From Enterocloster lavalensis (GTDB taxonomy: Bacteria; Bacillota; Clostridia; Lachnospirales; Lachnospiraceae), in NCBI RefSeq assembly GCF_902364025.1, contig NZ_CABJCG010000013.1, forward strand, positions 1 through 64,000: a DNA stretch of 64,000 nt. The letters are read 5' to 3'. Every line of letters starts with the position of its first letter. Positions within the stretch are counted from its first letter, which is position 1. The notes beneath the pieces are model-generated. The model made no database searches. It saw only the letters and a program-made list of their open reading frames with translations, and was not told where the DNA came from. Both the position numbers and the translations under genes were made by a program. Positions 36,885 to 46,121 of the stretch are shown here, one piece after another.

Positions 36885-37937
36885 TTATTTGATAAGTCCC
36901 TTTTCCTTTGCATAACGCTCCACACCTGGATGCAGTGGCGCATAGGCGTTCGTTATAACCGCATCTAACGTAGATCCTTCCACGTTTGAGGCAATACCAA
37001 TCCACTCGTCGTAATGCTCGTCCAAAGCCTTTGCAATCTGATATGCGGTTTCCTCTGGAAAATCTTCGCGGACTACCAGAGCGTATGGGCTCCCCCAGCC
37101 TATTACGTCTTTATCTTGCTTCTCATAGGTCCCGGCTGCCCTTACACTGGGTTTCATATAGGGAATGCTGGATGTAATCAGGTCCACTTTATCTTGGGGC
37201 ATATCTAAAAATCTGAAATTTCCGGTCATGAACAACTCGGTCATTGCCGTATGCGGATCTGAAGTATTCGTGATAAATCCATCAATGGTACCGGTCACCA
37301 TTGCATCCTTACTTTCGTTCATAGTCAAATACTGCAAGTCAAAGTAGTTATCCGCCATTCCGAACACTTCCAGACACGCGTAAATAGACTCAGCCGCTGA
37401 TCCTCCCTGGTTTCCAATCGATACTTTCTTTCCCTTCAGATCCTCTAACGTCTGATAGGACGAATTCCGTGGGACAATTACACTGAATGTAGTGGCCTTG
37501 GATACCCAAAGCGTCCTTAAATTTTTATTTTCCGTGATGCCCTCGTCCGCATCTCCATCATAGAATTGGGCTACTACATTACTCCCCGCAATTCCCATCG
37601 GCATCTCATTATTGACAATCCGCACCATATTTTCACTACCGCCTGTGGTAATCTGTGCGGTTACATTAACTCCATCTACATATTTGTTTAATATTTCAGC
37701 ACACGCAGCGCCCCAAAGATATGTAAAACCTCCGGTTGTAGCCGTCCCCATCATGATCTCATCCTTCCCTCCCGGGGAAGCCATCCCGACTGATTCGGTT
37801 TCTGATACTTTTGCAGTCTCTGCCGCTGTTGTTGGTTCCGCTGACGACGATACCGTATTCGTATTCGTGCTCCCGCATCCAAACAGATTCCCCACAAGCA
37901 AACACGCCATTGCAATCAATACAACTTTCTTTTTCAT
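36885..37937 (-). CDS. TAXI-family TRAP transporter solute-binding lipoprotein (copy 2)
   Basis: A 350-residue receptor. The start MKKKVVLIAMACLLVGNLFGC gives a lipobox Cys21 and has TAGGAGAAGG before the ATG; the frame upstream of this lacks a signal peptide and is not expected to be translated. TAXI motifs match copy 1: TATTGGFTYLWGAACAEILN, TTGGSENMVRIVNNEMPMGIAG and GKKVSIGNQGGSAAESIYACLE. The ligand pocket sequence differs from copy 1, so the two may take different acids. Confidence 0.93.
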   Translation of the reverse strand: MKKKVVLIAMACLLVGNLFGCGSTNTNTVSSSAEPTTAAETAKVSETESVGMASPGGKDEIMMGTATTGGFTYLWGAACAEILNKYVDGVNVTAQITTGGSENMVRIVNNEMPMGIAGSNVVAQFYDGDADEGITENKNLRTLWVSKATTFSVIVPRNSSYQTLEDLKGKKVSIGNQGGSAAESIYACLEVFGMADNYFDLQYLTMNESKDAMVTGTIDGFITNTSDPHTAMTELFMTGNFRFLDMPQDKVDLITSSIPYMKPSVRAAGTYEKQDKDVIGWGSPYALVVREDFPEETAYQIAKALDEHYDEWIGIASNVEGSTLDAVITNAYAPLHPGVERYAKEKGLIK

Positions 37938-38078
37938 ATACCTTCTCCTATACGTTTTGGGTGGCTTTGTTGATCTGCAGCTGCCTTTCGCCACAAATTT
38001 AGCTCTCAATTTGTACCTATTATTATAGAATATTCCTCCAGACAAAAAATCTGGAAAATAATCCCATACGCAAGCGTC

Positions 38079-39428
38079 TTAAATTCTCGGTATACACTCT
38101 TCTGTTTCTATTTTCAGGATGGCTGCTTCCAGTTTCCTACTCCTCTCCGCCCCGATCCCTTCCCCGGCCAACCCTTCAAACTTCCGCTTCTCCTGTTCCT
38201 CCGTCAGCGGCTTTGCCACGCTCCCGGACATATCGTCCACCTGGACCGCAAGCTCGCTTCCGTCCTTATCAATCAGGCGAACGCGGCAGCCCCAGCGGTC
38301 CGGGTAACGGCTGGTAAACAGCGGATCGGCGGTTACCTGAACGCGATTAGCCAGGCTCTGGATCAGCGGATCGCCGATGACCTCCGGCGCGAATTCCGCA
38401 AGGGATACATTTCCCCGCACCAGGGCGGCCGCCACGGTATAGGGAATGCTGAATTTGGCCTCCACGGCGCTGGACGGATAACCCTGGGAGCCGCACTGCA
38501 GGACGCCCACCTCGTAGGTCTCCACCAGAATGCGCTCCACCTGTTCCAGATCCGCCCTGTCCCGCAGCATTAACGCTCCGTCGATGGCGTGGTGGGTGGT
38601 GCGGCAGCAGGGATAGGGCTTTTTGTCAATCTTCAGGATTTCATAGCCGGTTCCCAGCCCGTTCACCAGGATTTTCATGTCAAATGAATCCGCTACCGCC
38701 CGGTACAGCCCCCCGTCCCGGGCGTCCAGAATCCGCTCCGGCCCGGTCATGCCGCCCTTTGCCAGCACGGCGGCCGTCAGGCCGTTCACCGCCGCCCGGG
38801 CCGGGTGCAGCTTTTTACAGGTTGCGCCCTCCTCCAGAAAGGCCCACAGGCCCGAGGACTGAGTCCCCGCCATTCCCAGGGCGGACACCATCTGATCCTC
38901 GTTCAGCCCCAAAAGATGTCCGGCGGCGGCCGCGGCTCCGAAGGTGCCGATAATCCCTGTGCCGTGCCATCCCCGTTTCCGGTTGCTGACCACGTCCATG
39001 GCCATTCCCACCCGGGCCATGACCTCGTAGCCGGTGATCACCGCTTCCAATAAGCGCCCGCCCGACTCTCCCAGGGCTTCGGCCAATGTCCAGGCCGTCT
39101 CCACCACCACGGCTCCCACATGGGATTTGGAGCCGGTGTGCACGTCGTCCAGCTCCAGCGCGTGCCCCATCATCCCGTTTAGCAGAAGGGCCTGAAACAC
39201 GTCCAGGGAAAATCCCTGGCCCCACACGCTGGCTGTCCGCCTGGCGGGAGCGGTGCACCACTGTCTCAGCTCGCGGCACAATTCCGGTATTTCCTCGTAC
39301 CGGACCGCCCCCAGGGCTGAGCCGATGCTGTCCAGCACGCAGTATTTTGCAGCCTTTACCACCTCCTCCGGCGCCTGTTCCAACCGGAATTTTACCGCAA
39401 AGCCGGCCAGCTGCCTGAGTTCTGTCAT
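38079..39428 (-). CDS. MmgE/PrpD-family protein (copy 2)
   Basis: A 449-residue member of the MmgE/PrpD family, which includes 2-methylcitrate dehydratase and cis-aconitate decarboxylase. Family-typical parts: NGMMGHALELDDVHTGSKSHVGAVVVETAWTLAE near residue 85, RKRGWHGTGIIGTFGAAAAAGHLLGL, and CKKLHPARAAVNGLTAAVLAKGG. It is only loosely similar to the copy at 41263. It lies 21 bases after the LeuD-like gene. The activity is presumably dehydration or decarboxylation of a hydroxytricarboxylate. Confidence 0.92.
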   Translation of the reverse strand: MTELRQLAGFAVKFRLEQAPEEVVKAAKYCVLDSIGSALGAVRYEEIPELCRELRQWCTAPARRTASVWGQGFSLDVFQALLLNGMMGHALELDDVHTGSKSHVGAVVVETAWTLAEALGESGGRLLEAVITGYEVMARVGMAMDVVSNRKRGWHGTGIIGTFGAAAAAGHLLGLNEDQMVSALGMAGTQSSGLWAFLEEGATCKKLHPARAAVNGLTAAVLAKGGMTGPERILDARDGGLYRAVADSFDMKILVNGLGTGYEILKIDKKPYPCCRTTHHAIDGALMLRDRADLEQVERILVETYEVGVLQCGSQGYPSSAVEAKFSIPYTVAAALVRGNVSLAEFAPEVIGDPLIQSLANRVQVTADPLFTSRYPDRWGCRVRLIDKDGSELAVQVDDMSGSVAKPLTEEQEKRKFEGLAGEGIGAERSRKLEAAILKIETEECIPRI

Positions 39429-39449
39429 ACGCTTTCCCCCTCCGCCCCG

Positions 39450-39956
39450 TCAGATATCCAGGGAATTGTATTTCTCGATGTAGTTGAGCAGTCCGCCCTC
39501 GCTGACAATCTTGATCTCCTTGTCCGAAAGCCGGAACTCCATGGCAAAATCCGGGTCGTTTTTCTTGTGGATCACGCGCCCCGCCACATCCACCACCAGC
39601 TCGTCCCCGTCCGCGATGCGGTCGGTGTCGCATTCGATCAACAGCATCCCGTTGTTGATGGCGTTGCGGTAGAAAATGCGTCCGAAGCTCTTAGAGAGCA
39701 CCGCCCCCACCCCGGCCTCCTTGATGATAAGCGGAGCGATCTCACGGCTGGAACCGCAGCCGAAATTCCGGTCCGCCACGATGAAATCGTCCTCCTTCAC
39801 TTCCCGGGCAAACTCCGGCCTGGCGTCCTCCAGCACATGCTTGGCGTACTCCTTCGGATTGGCCCGCAGGGAAATCAACCGCCCCGGCGCAATGGAGTCG
39901 GTGCTCACATTGCTGCCGAACTTCCAGGCTTTTCCTTTTATCTCGTCCCTGATCAT
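39450..39956 (-). CDS. LeuD-like hydro-lyase small subunit
   Basis: A 168-residue swivelling-domain subunit of the isopropylmalate dehydratase/aconitase superfamily. It contains the family loop DRNFGCGSSREIAPLIIKEAG and AVLSKSFGRIFYRNAINNGM. It is separated by 21 bases from the large-subunit gene. Its size matches archaeal/clostridial LeuD and the small subunit of 2,3-dimethylmalate dehydratase. Its setting, away from leuA and between MmgE/PrpD genes, argues for a catabolic role rather than leucine synthesis. Confidence 0.92.
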   Translation of the reverse strand: MIRDEIKGKAWKFGSNVSTDSIAPGRLISLRANPKEYAKHVLEDARPEFAREVKEDDFIVADRNFGCGSSREIAPLIIKEAGVGAVLSKSFGRIFYRNAINNGMLLIECDTDRIADGDELVVDVAGRVIHKKNDPDFAMEFRLSDKEIKIVSEGGLLNYIEKYNSLDI

Positions 39957-39977
39957 AATCGTTTTCTCCTCCTCTGC

Positions 39978-41234
39978 TTACATGACCTCTCTCGGATCTG
40001 TGATAAAGCCGCGCAGCGCCGTGGCCGCTGCTGTGGCCGGGCTGGACAGGTAGATGCTGGCCGTGGGGTTTCCCATTCTCCCCTTGAAATTGCGGTTCTG
40101 GGTGGCCACCACCACCTCGTTGTCCGCCGGGATTCCCTGGTGGACGCCCATGCAGGGACCGCAGTTGGGGGCTTCGATCATCGCCCCGGCCTCCGCCAGC
40201 GCAAGCAGCGTGCCGTCCTGCATACATTCCTTGTACACCGCGGCGGAGTTGGGGATCACCAGAAGGCGCAGACCCTTGGCAACCTTTTTCCCCCGCAGAA
40301 TGTCCGCAGCCACATGCAGGTCCTCGGTGCGGCCGTTGGTACAGCTTCCGATAAACACCATGTCCACCTTCTGATCCCCACAGTTCTTCGCCAGATCCAC
40401 GTTGTGCACATAATGGGGTTTGGCCACCATGGGCTCCAGAGCCGCAACGTCAATATCGATCACCCGCTCATAATTGGCTTCCTCGTCCCCCCGGATTTCC
40501 CGGTAGTCCTGCTCCCGGCCAAACTTCTTCAGAAATTCTCTGGTGTGCTCATCCGTCTCCATAATCGCCGCTTTGGCTCCCACGTCCACGCCCATGCTGG
40601 TGATGGTGAGGCGTCCCGCCATATCCAGCGCGTGGATGGTGTCGCCCCTGAATTCCAGCGCCTTGTAGATCGCCTGGTCCGACTGGATGATCCCGGCCAG
40701 CTTCAGCATAATGTCCTTGGCGTACACGCCTTTGGGCAGAGCCCCGTTCACATTGATCCGGAAGGTCTCCGGCACCTTGATCCAGGTCTTTCCGTAGCGG
40801 GTCACCGCCACCATGTCGGTGGAACCGCAGCCCGTGGCAAAGGCCCCGAAGGCTCCGTGGACCGTTGTGTGGGAATCCCCCACGATACAGACCGAACCGC
40901 ATTTTAAGTAATCCTCGTACACGTGGGCGTGAACATGTCCCGTTCCGCCCTCCTCCCAATGGCAGTTGTGGCTGCACGCATAGCGCCGTGTCAGCGCGTG
41001 CTCATTGGCCACCTCCCTGGTGGGAACCGGGCCGAACTCATTTGCAAACAGAATCCGATCCGAGTCGAACACCGGGTCGTCCTGATATCCCCTCTCGTTC
41101 ATCAGGCGAACCAGCAGGGGGCCGGAGCCGTCGTGGAGAGCCGCGAAGTCCACGTCCACCACTACCGTCTCCCCCGCACTGACCGGCCTCCCCATCTTTT
41201 CACTCAATAATTTCTCTACCAATGTCTGTCCCAT
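39978..41234 (-). CDS. LeuC-like hydro-lyase large subunit with a [4Fe-4S] site
   Basis: A 418-residue large subunit of an isopropylmalate dehydratase-like enzyme. The cluster ligands are Cys298 (IGSCTNGR), Cys358 and Cys361 (NCGPC). VGDSHTTVHGAFGAFATGCGSTD is the family substrate motif. At 418 residues it is like the short homoaconitase/dimethylmalate dehydratase group, not the ~470-residue enteric LeuC. CAGGAGGAGA precedes the ATG. With the small subunit it should add or remove water from a 2- or 3-hydroxyacid. Confidence 0.93.
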   Translation of the reverse strand: MGQTLVEKLLSEKMGRPVSAGETVVVDVDFAALHDGSGPLLVRLMNERGYQDDPVFDSDRILFANEFGPVPTREVANEHALTRRYACSHNCHWEEGGTGHVHAHVYEDYLKCGSVCIVGDSHTTVHGAFGAFATGCGSTDMVAVTRYGKTWIKVPETFRINVNGALPKGVYAKDIMLKLAGIIQSDQAIYKALEFRGDTIHALDMAGRLTITSMGVDVGAKAAIMETDEHTREFLKKFGREQDYREIRGDEEANYERVIDIDVAALEPMVAKPHYVHNVDLAKNCGDQKVDMVFIGSCTNGRTEDLHVAADILRGKKVAKGLRLLVIPNSAAVYKECMQDGTLLALAEAGAMIEAPNCGPCMGVHQGIPADNEVVVATQNRNFKGRMGNPTASIYLSSPATAAATALRGFITDPREVM

Positions 41235-41262
41235 AAAAACCGTCTCCTCCTGATTGATTTTG

Positions 41263-42645
41263 CTATATACCGGCTTTTTCGATTTCCAGCGCCTTAAGCA
41301 GCGGCTGCGCGCCGTCCATTTTTTCGAAGCTCTGCAAAAGCTCCGCCAGCTGTTTGATCTGCGCCTCCGTGTAGAAATGTTCCAGATTATTGGAAAATTT
41401 CTCCATCACTGCGTCCAAATCCACTGGATTCTGGGGCGTTCCCTTCTCCCACCGCTGGTCAAAGACGAATTCTCTTCCGTCCCGCAGACGGATTTTCAGC
41501 CAGCCGGGGAAGTATCCCGGATTGCGCTTGCCGTCGTCGGCCACGCACCTGACCCGGTTCATCAGCCCGCCGATGCGGCTGTCTCTGGCAAGGCGCATAT
41601 CGATCTCCCAGGGACTGACTTTGCCTTTGGACAGCGCCACCGACACCACATAGGGCAGGCTGAAACGCATCATGTAGTCGGTCTGGGGATTTTTCTTGGC
41701 CGCCTCGGGTTCGCAAACGATGTGGTAACAGCGCTCCTCGATCCGGCACTCGATTTCCTCCACCTCCTCCGGCTCGACCTCGTATTTTTCCCTGGCCTCC
41801 AGCACGCAGTCGATAAAGGAATGGGTCATGTGGCAGACTGGGTACATTTTAAAAGTGATCTCCGGGGTGTGCCACACGGTTCCCAGATTTTCAAATTCCT
41901 CCGTCCCGCACGTAAAACCGCAGTGGGTCTTAAACAGTCCGAATTCTCCCTCAAATACCTCCTTCGCGCCGGTAAATCCCGCCATGGCCAGCTGAAGGGC
42001 GTACACCGCGCTGTGGGCCGCCCAGCCCGGGTGCAGTTTCTTCACCCAGCTGCCGTCCCTAAGGAACTCCTGCAGGCCGGCCGCCTGGCTGCCGCAGATT
42101 CCCAGCGCATTGACCAGGATGTCCCGGGATACCTTGTATAACTTTCCGGCCACACAGGCCGCCGCAAAGGACGATACAATCCCCGTTCCGTGATATCCCA
42201 CGTCGTGGAACCGGCCTTTGGCCGACAGCGCCAGCCTGACAATCACCTCCCAGCCGACGATAATGGCCTCGTAGATTTCCTGGCCGGTAGCTCCCACCGC
42301 TTCCCCCACGCAGATTGCCGTACTCACTACCGCCGCGCTGGGATGCACGATCCCGCCCACGTGGGTGTCGTCGTAATCGGAACCGTGGATTAATCCCGCG
42401 TTGTACAACACCGCCTCCGCGACCTGTACCTGATCCTCGCTTCCCCACAGGGTGCACACCGGCCGGCTTCCGTTCTCCGTCACCACCCGGCGTATGGCCT
42501 GGGCGTGTTCCGCTTCCAGATTGGCCATTGCCACCCCGAACGTGTCCATCAGGAGCAGCTTTCCATATCCGATCACATTGGCCGGAATCTGTTCGAAGGT
42601 CAGTTCCAGGGTAAAATCCGCAATTCGCTCGGAAATTGTTCTCAT
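41263..42645 (-). CDS. MmgE/PrpD-family protein (copy 1)
   Basis: A 460-residue MmgE/PrpD-family protein, first gene of the nine-gene operon. Features: LIHGSDYDDTHVGGIVHPSAAVVSTAICVGEAVG near residue 95, FHDVGYHGTGIVSSFAAACVAGKLY, WVKKLHPGWAAHSAVYALQLAMAGF and YPVCHMTHSFIDCVLEAREKY. AAGGAGAGGGAT precedes the ATG. Family members dehydrate 2-methylcitrate or decarboxylate cis-aconitate. Two different copies in one operon suggest two steps, or two substrates. Confidence 0.92.
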   Translation of the reverse strand: MRTISERIADFTLELTFEQIPANVIGYGKLLLMDTFGVAMANLEAEHAQAIRRVVTENGSRPVCTLWGSEDQVQVAEAVLYNAGLIHGSDYDDTHVGGIVHPSAAVVSTAICVGEAVGATGQEIYEAIIVGWEVIVRLALSAKGRFHDVGYHGTGIVSSFAAACVAGKLYKVSRDILVNALGICGSQAAGLQEFLRDGSWVKKLHPGWAAHSAVYALQLAMAGFTGAKEVFEGEFGLFKTHCGFTCGTEEFENLGTVWHTPEITFKMYPVCHMTHSFIDCVLEAREKYEVEPEEVEEIECRIEERCYHIVCEPEAAKKNPQTDYMMRFSLPYVVSVALSKGKVSPWEIDMRLARDSRIGGLMNRVRCVADDGKRNPGYFPGWLKIRLRDGREFVFDQRWEKGTPQNPVDLDAVMEKFSNNLEHFYTEAQIKQLAELLQSFEKMDGAQPLLKALEIEKAGI

Positions 42646-42675
42646 ATCCCTCTCCTTAGTTTAGTTTATATTTAC

Positions 42676-42705
42676 ATTATAATTAGTACATTGTCGCAAA
42701 TCCAA
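42676..42705 (-). promoter_or_regulatory. promoter of the carboxylic-acid operon
   Basis: Minus-strand TTGGAT (42705-42700), an 18-base spacer and a perfect TATAAT (42681-42676), about 30 bases from the first start codon. An imperfect inverted repeat (AATATGTAAAC / GTTTTATATT, 42704-42729) overlaps the -35 and could be a LysR site. Confidence 0.6.
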
Positions 42706-42755
42706 TATGTAAACAAGATGTTTTATATTCAAATTTCCTATGATGTCCCCAAAAC

Positions 42756-42784
42756 TTGACATTTTACCGTCAATAACCTAAACT
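42756..42784 (+). promoter_or_regulatory. promoter of the LysR-family gene
   Basis: TTGACA (42756-42761), a 17-base spacer and TAAACT (42779-42784), about 50 bases upstream of the regulator start. It is divergent from the operon promoter. Confidence 0.65.
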
Positions 42785-42833
42785 ATTACTGCAACACCAA
42801 AAAAACAAACCATATTCGCAGAAAGGGCCGGAA

Positions 42834-43793
42834 ATGAATCTGAATATCCGCGAAATTGAGTATATTTTGACCATCATGGAGGAGGGGAGCATTACGAAAG
42901 CCTCTCAAAAGTTATTCATCGCCCAGCCATCGCTGAGCCAGGTGTTAAAGCGCGTGGAAAATGAACTTGGCGTCACCCTGTTCACCCGCGTCAAAAACCG
43001 CCTTAAGCTGACCCCGGAGGGCGAGGTGTTTATCGACGCGGGACAGCGGATCATGAAGGTGATCGGAGAGCTGGATCAGAATTTCTCCGGTCTCTCCACA
43101 GCCCAGTCCGGCCGTCTGGTGGTGGGAGTTCCCTATCTGCTGGGCACGCTGATCGCCACAGAGATCATCCCCGTATACAGAGAGCGCTTTCCCCAGATCG
43201 AGCTTCAGCTGGTAGAATCCTCCTCAACTGAGCTGGAGCAGCTTCTGATGGACGGAGCCGTTGATATCAGCGTGATGCCGCTTCCCTTCAAGTTCAACGA
43301 TTTCCCCTATCACCTGTTTCTGAAAAGCCGCATGGTGCTTTTGACCTCCAGGGACAACGAGATCGCGGAGGGCGCTTACCGAAAGACCCCCGGCGACCGG
43401 TTTCCTTACATGGATATCACCCAGCTGAACAACGCGCCCTTTATCATCGGCCATCCGGGCCAACGGATCCGCACCATCAATGAAACGATTTTCAAAAAAG
43501 CGCGGATCACCCCCAATATCGTCATGACCAGCCGGAACCAGGAAACCATCAAACGCATGGTGGCCAACGGGATCGGCTACACCTTTATCCCGGAGCATTA
43601 TCTGGAAATATTTGGATCTTTTGATTATCTGGATTGCTATTATCTGGAACCAGAAGTGGATTACCAGTGGAAGGTGGTCACCGCCTATTACGATGAAACC
43701 CACCTGCCCACCGCCATGCAGAACTTTTTAGATATTATGGACGAGTATTACCGCACACATTTTGCCGATCCGGTCTTTACGGAACGCGGTTGA
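42834..43793 (+). CDS. LysR-family transcriptional regulator
   Basis: A 319-residue LysR-type regulator. The N-terminal winged helix-turn-helix is IREIEYILTIMEEGSITKASQKLFIAQPSLSQVLKRVENELGVTLF, followed by the linker helix and an effector-binding domain (GRLVVGVPYLLGTLIATEIIPVYRERFP onwards). It is divergent from the nine-gene operon, the usual arrangement for a LysR activator responding to the pathway substrate. GAAAGGGCCGGAA precedes the ATG. Confidence 0.95.
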   Translation: MNLNIREIEYILTIMEEGSITKASQKLFIAQPSLSQVLKRVENELGVTLFTRVKNRLKLTPEGEVFIDAGQRIMKVIGELDQNFSGLSTAQSGRLVVGVPYLLGTLIATEIIPVYRERFPQIELQLVESSSTELEQLLMDGAVDISVMPLPFKFNDFPYHLFLKSRMVLLTSRDNEIAEGAYRKTPGDRFPYMDITQLNNAPFIIGHPGQRIRTINETIFKKARITPNIVMTSRNQETIKRMVANGIGYTFIPEHYLEIFGSFDYLDCYYLEPEVDYQWKVVTAYYDETHLPTAMQNFLDIMDEYYRTHFADPVFTERG

Positions 43794-43808
43794 AACGGCG
43801 GTTCACAA

Positions 43809-43856
43809 AAAGGCGTACACCGCCGGACTTTTCAGTCCCGGCAAATGTACGCCTTT
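43809..43856. terminator. bidirectional terminator between lysR and rho
   Basis: AAAGGCGTACA pairs perfectly with TGTACGCCTTT, with an inner GCCGG/CCGGC stem. ATTTTT follows on the plus strand and TTTTTG on the minus strand, so it ends both convergent genes. Confidence 0.85.
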
Positions 43857-43889
43857 ATTTTTAATGCGTTGGGCCGCTGCCCGATTTAT

Positions 43890-45848
43890 TTAGAAAAACC
43901 GGATCTTCTTCGCCATCTCCACGAATTCCCGGTTGTTCCGGGTTCTGGCGAACAGGTCCAGAACCTTCTCCACCGCGTCCTCGGGTTTTAAGGAGTTGGT
44001 GGCGCGGTGGATGATGTCCACGCACTCCGCTTCCTCCCTGCTCAACAGCAGATCGTCTCTTCTGGTGCCGGAGCGCAGGATGTCGATAGCCGGGAAAATC
44101 CGCTTCTCGGACAGCTTCCGGTCCAGCATAAGCTCCATGTTACCCGTACCCTTGAACTCCTCGTAAACCACGTCGTCCATACGGCTTCCGGTGTCCACCA
44201 GGGCCGTGGCCAGGATGGTCAGGCTTCCGCCCTCCCGCATGTTGCGGGCCGCGCCGAAGAAACGCTTGGGCATGTACAGGGCCGCCGGGTCAAGACCGCC
44301 GGAGAGCGTGCGGCCGCTGGGCGTCACGGTCAGGTTGTAGGCTCTGGTCAGGCGGGTGATGCTGTCCAGCAGGATCATCACGTCCCGGCCGTGCTCTACC
44401 AGGCGCTTGGCGCGCTCGATCACCATCTCGGAAACGCGCTTGTGGTTGCTGGCTTCCTCGTCAAAGGTGGAATAGATCACTTCCACGTTGGGGCCCACAA
44501 TGGCCTCCTTGATATCCGTCACTTCCTCAGGCCGCTCGTCGATCAGAAGGATCATCAGATGCATGTCCGGGTGGTTGGTGGTCACCGCCTTGGCCACCTG
44601 CTTGAGCAGGGTGGTTTTTCCGGCTTTGGGCGGGGAAACGATCATGCCGCGCTGTCCCTTTCCGATGGGGGACAGAAGGTCCAGCACCCGCATGGCCACG
44701 GAAACGCGCTCGCCCGGGCGTTCCATATGCAGCCGCTTGTTGGGGAAAATGGGGGTCAGGTCCTCAAAATTCGGGCGGGTCTCCGTGGCGCTCAGCGGAT
44801 ACCCGTTCACGGTGCGGATGTAGAGCAGGGCCGCGAATTTCTCCGTGGCCGACTTCACCCGGCGGTTTCCGCTGATAATGTCGCCGGTTTTCAGGTTGAA
44901 ACGGCGGATCTGGGACGGCGCCACATACACGTCGTTCTCACCCGGCAGGAAGTTCTCGCACCGGATAAAGCCAAATCCGTCGGGCATTACCTCCAGGATA
45001 CCGTTGGCCTCGATGCCGCTGTCCAGCTCCGCCAGGTCCTGATTGTTTAAACCCAAGGCGTCGCTCCTCATATCGGTGCGCTGCTGGCGCTCCTCACCTG
45101 AGGGCGCGCCGTAGGAGGGCGCTGCCTGCTGGGGCGCGCTCTGGCTGTTGTTGTAATACCGGTTCCCGCTGTTCTGGCCGTTCTTGTCATAGGGGCGGTT
45201 ATTCCGCCTGGGATCCGCCATGCGGCTGTCCGTGCGGCCCTGGCGGCTGTCGTATACCACCGGCCCCCGGGGCTGGCGCTGGGGCTCCTGTGCACGCGGA
45301 GCGGACTGTGCCTCCCGGTCCTGGGACGCAGGCTGGGTGTTGTCACGGTCATTTCCGCGGGCGCGGTAGGTGTCGCGCTCATTGCCGCGGGACTGCTGAG
45401 AGGCGTCGCGGTAGGGCTGGGCGGAATCACGGTCTGCTCCGCGGGGCGCCTGGGCCGTATCGCGGTCTGCTCCGCGGGACTGCTGGGCCGTATCGCGGTC
45501 TGCTCCGCGGGACTGCTGGGCCGTATCCCGGGGCGCCTGAGCCATATCACGGTCTGCTCCGCGGGATGGCTGGACGGAATCACGGTCTGCTCCGCGCCCC
45601 CCCTGGGCCGTATCCCGATCATTTCCGCGGGACGCCCGGGCGTTTTCGCGGTCTGCTCCGGCGGACGCGGGGGACGCCTCGGCGGCACGCTCCGCCTGCG
45701 CCGGCTTCACCTGGGGATTCTTCTCCGCCTGCTGGCACAGAAGCTCGATCAGCTCGGCCTTGCGCATGCTGCTCACGCCTTTTAAGCCCTGGGCCTTCGC
45801 CAGCTCGCGCAATTCCGCCACTGGCAGTGTCTCTAATTTCTCGCGCAT
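43890..45848 (-). CDS. rho: transcription termination factor Rho with a long disordered N-terminal insert
   Basis: A 652-residue Rho, against about 420 in E. coli. Residues 1-42 are the Rho N-terminal SAP-like helices. About 43-275 is a low-complexity Arg/Asp/Gln/Ala/Ser region with repeats of [11 protein letters not shown], then a Gln/Asn/Tyr-rich stretch. The RNA-binding cold-shock domain ([35 protein letters not shown]) begins near 282. The hexamer ATPase has Walker [10 protein letters not shown], Walker [15 protein letters not shown] and the arginine-finger region. I chose the ATG at 45848, which has AAGGAGATATAAT before it; a codon 18 bases upstream lies inside that site. The insert may bind RNA or form condensates, as shown for some Rho IDRs. 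Confidence 0.95.
   Translation of the reverse strand: MREKLETLPVAELRELAKAQGLKGVSSMRKAELIELLCQQAEKNPQVKPAQAERAAEASPASAGADRENARASRGNDRDTAQGGRGADRDSVQPSRGADRDMAQAPRDTAQQSRGADRDTAQQSRGADRDTAQAPRGADRDSAQPYRDASQQSRGNERDTYRARGNDRDNTQPASQDREAQSAPRAQEPQRQPRGPVVYDSRQGRTDSRMADPRRNNRPYDKNGQNSGNRYYNNSQSAPQQAAPSYGAPSGEERQQRTDMRSDALGLNNQDLAELDSGIEANGILEVMPDGFGFIRCENFLPGENDVYVAPSQIRRFNLKTGDIISGNRRVKSATEKFAALLYIRTVNGYPLSATETRPNFEDLTPIFPNKRLHMERPGERVSVAMRVLDLLSPIGKGQRGMIVSPPKAGKTTLLKQVAKAVTTNHPDMHLMILLIDERPEEVTDIKEAIVGPNVEVIYSTFDEEASNHKRVSEMVIERAKRLVEHGRDVMILLDSITRLTRAYNLTVTPSGRTLSGGLDPAALYMPKRFFGAARNMREGGSLTILATALVDTGSRMDDVVYEEFKGTGNMELMLDRKLSEKRIFPAIDILRSGTRRDDLLLSREEAECVDIIHRATNSLKPEDAVEKVLDLFARTRNNREFVEMAKKIRFF
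45461..45526 (-). repeat. perfect 33-bp tandem repeat inside rho
   Basis: Positions 45461-45493 and 45494-45526 are identical 33-bp units (11 codons each), part of a wider block of diverged copies (about 45400-45640). They encode the [11 protein letters not shown] repeats. Whole-codon units would change copy number without a frameshift. Confidence 0.85.
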
Positions 45849-45985
45849 ATTATATCTCCTTATCATAGCATAACAAGCCGGTCCCCTCTTTGGTGGAACA
45901 CAGCGTGGTACGAAACTATTTTATTAAAATGTCTTAGGTATGGGGGTTATTCCAGATATAAGAATCCATTTGGAAAAACGGACTA

Positions 45986-46009
45986 CCGGCGGCAAGGAAA
46001 CGCCGCCGG
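45986..46009 (-). promoter_or_regulatory. GC-rich hairpin in the rho leader
   Basis: CCGGCGGC/GCCGCCGG with an eight-base loop, about 20 bases after the predicted transcription start and 140 bases before the start codon. There is no T-run. Rho genes are often autoregulated through their leaders, so a control role is possible. Confidence 0.4.
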
Positions 46010-46027
46010 CCCATCCAACATAGCTAT

Positions 46028-46057
46028 ATTATATACTTCACCATTTAGAAATGTAAA
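46028..46057 (-). promoter_or_regulatory. rho promoter
   Basis: Minus-strand TTTACA (46057-46052), an 18-base spacer and a perfect TATAAT (46033-46028). The leader is about 175 bases. Confidence 0.65.
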
Positions 46058-46121
46058 GTTAAAATTGTCTTATTCCGTCCCTTTTATTCACATTTTCCGC
46101 AAAATGCAGCCGCAAGGCCCC

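Noticed and set aside
39450..41234. LeuC/LeuD-like pair as the leucine biosynthesis dehydratase
   Set aside because: It lies in a LysR-linked catabolic-looking operon between MmgE/PrpD genes, far from leuA, and has the short homoaconitase-type length. It is not excluded without a tree.
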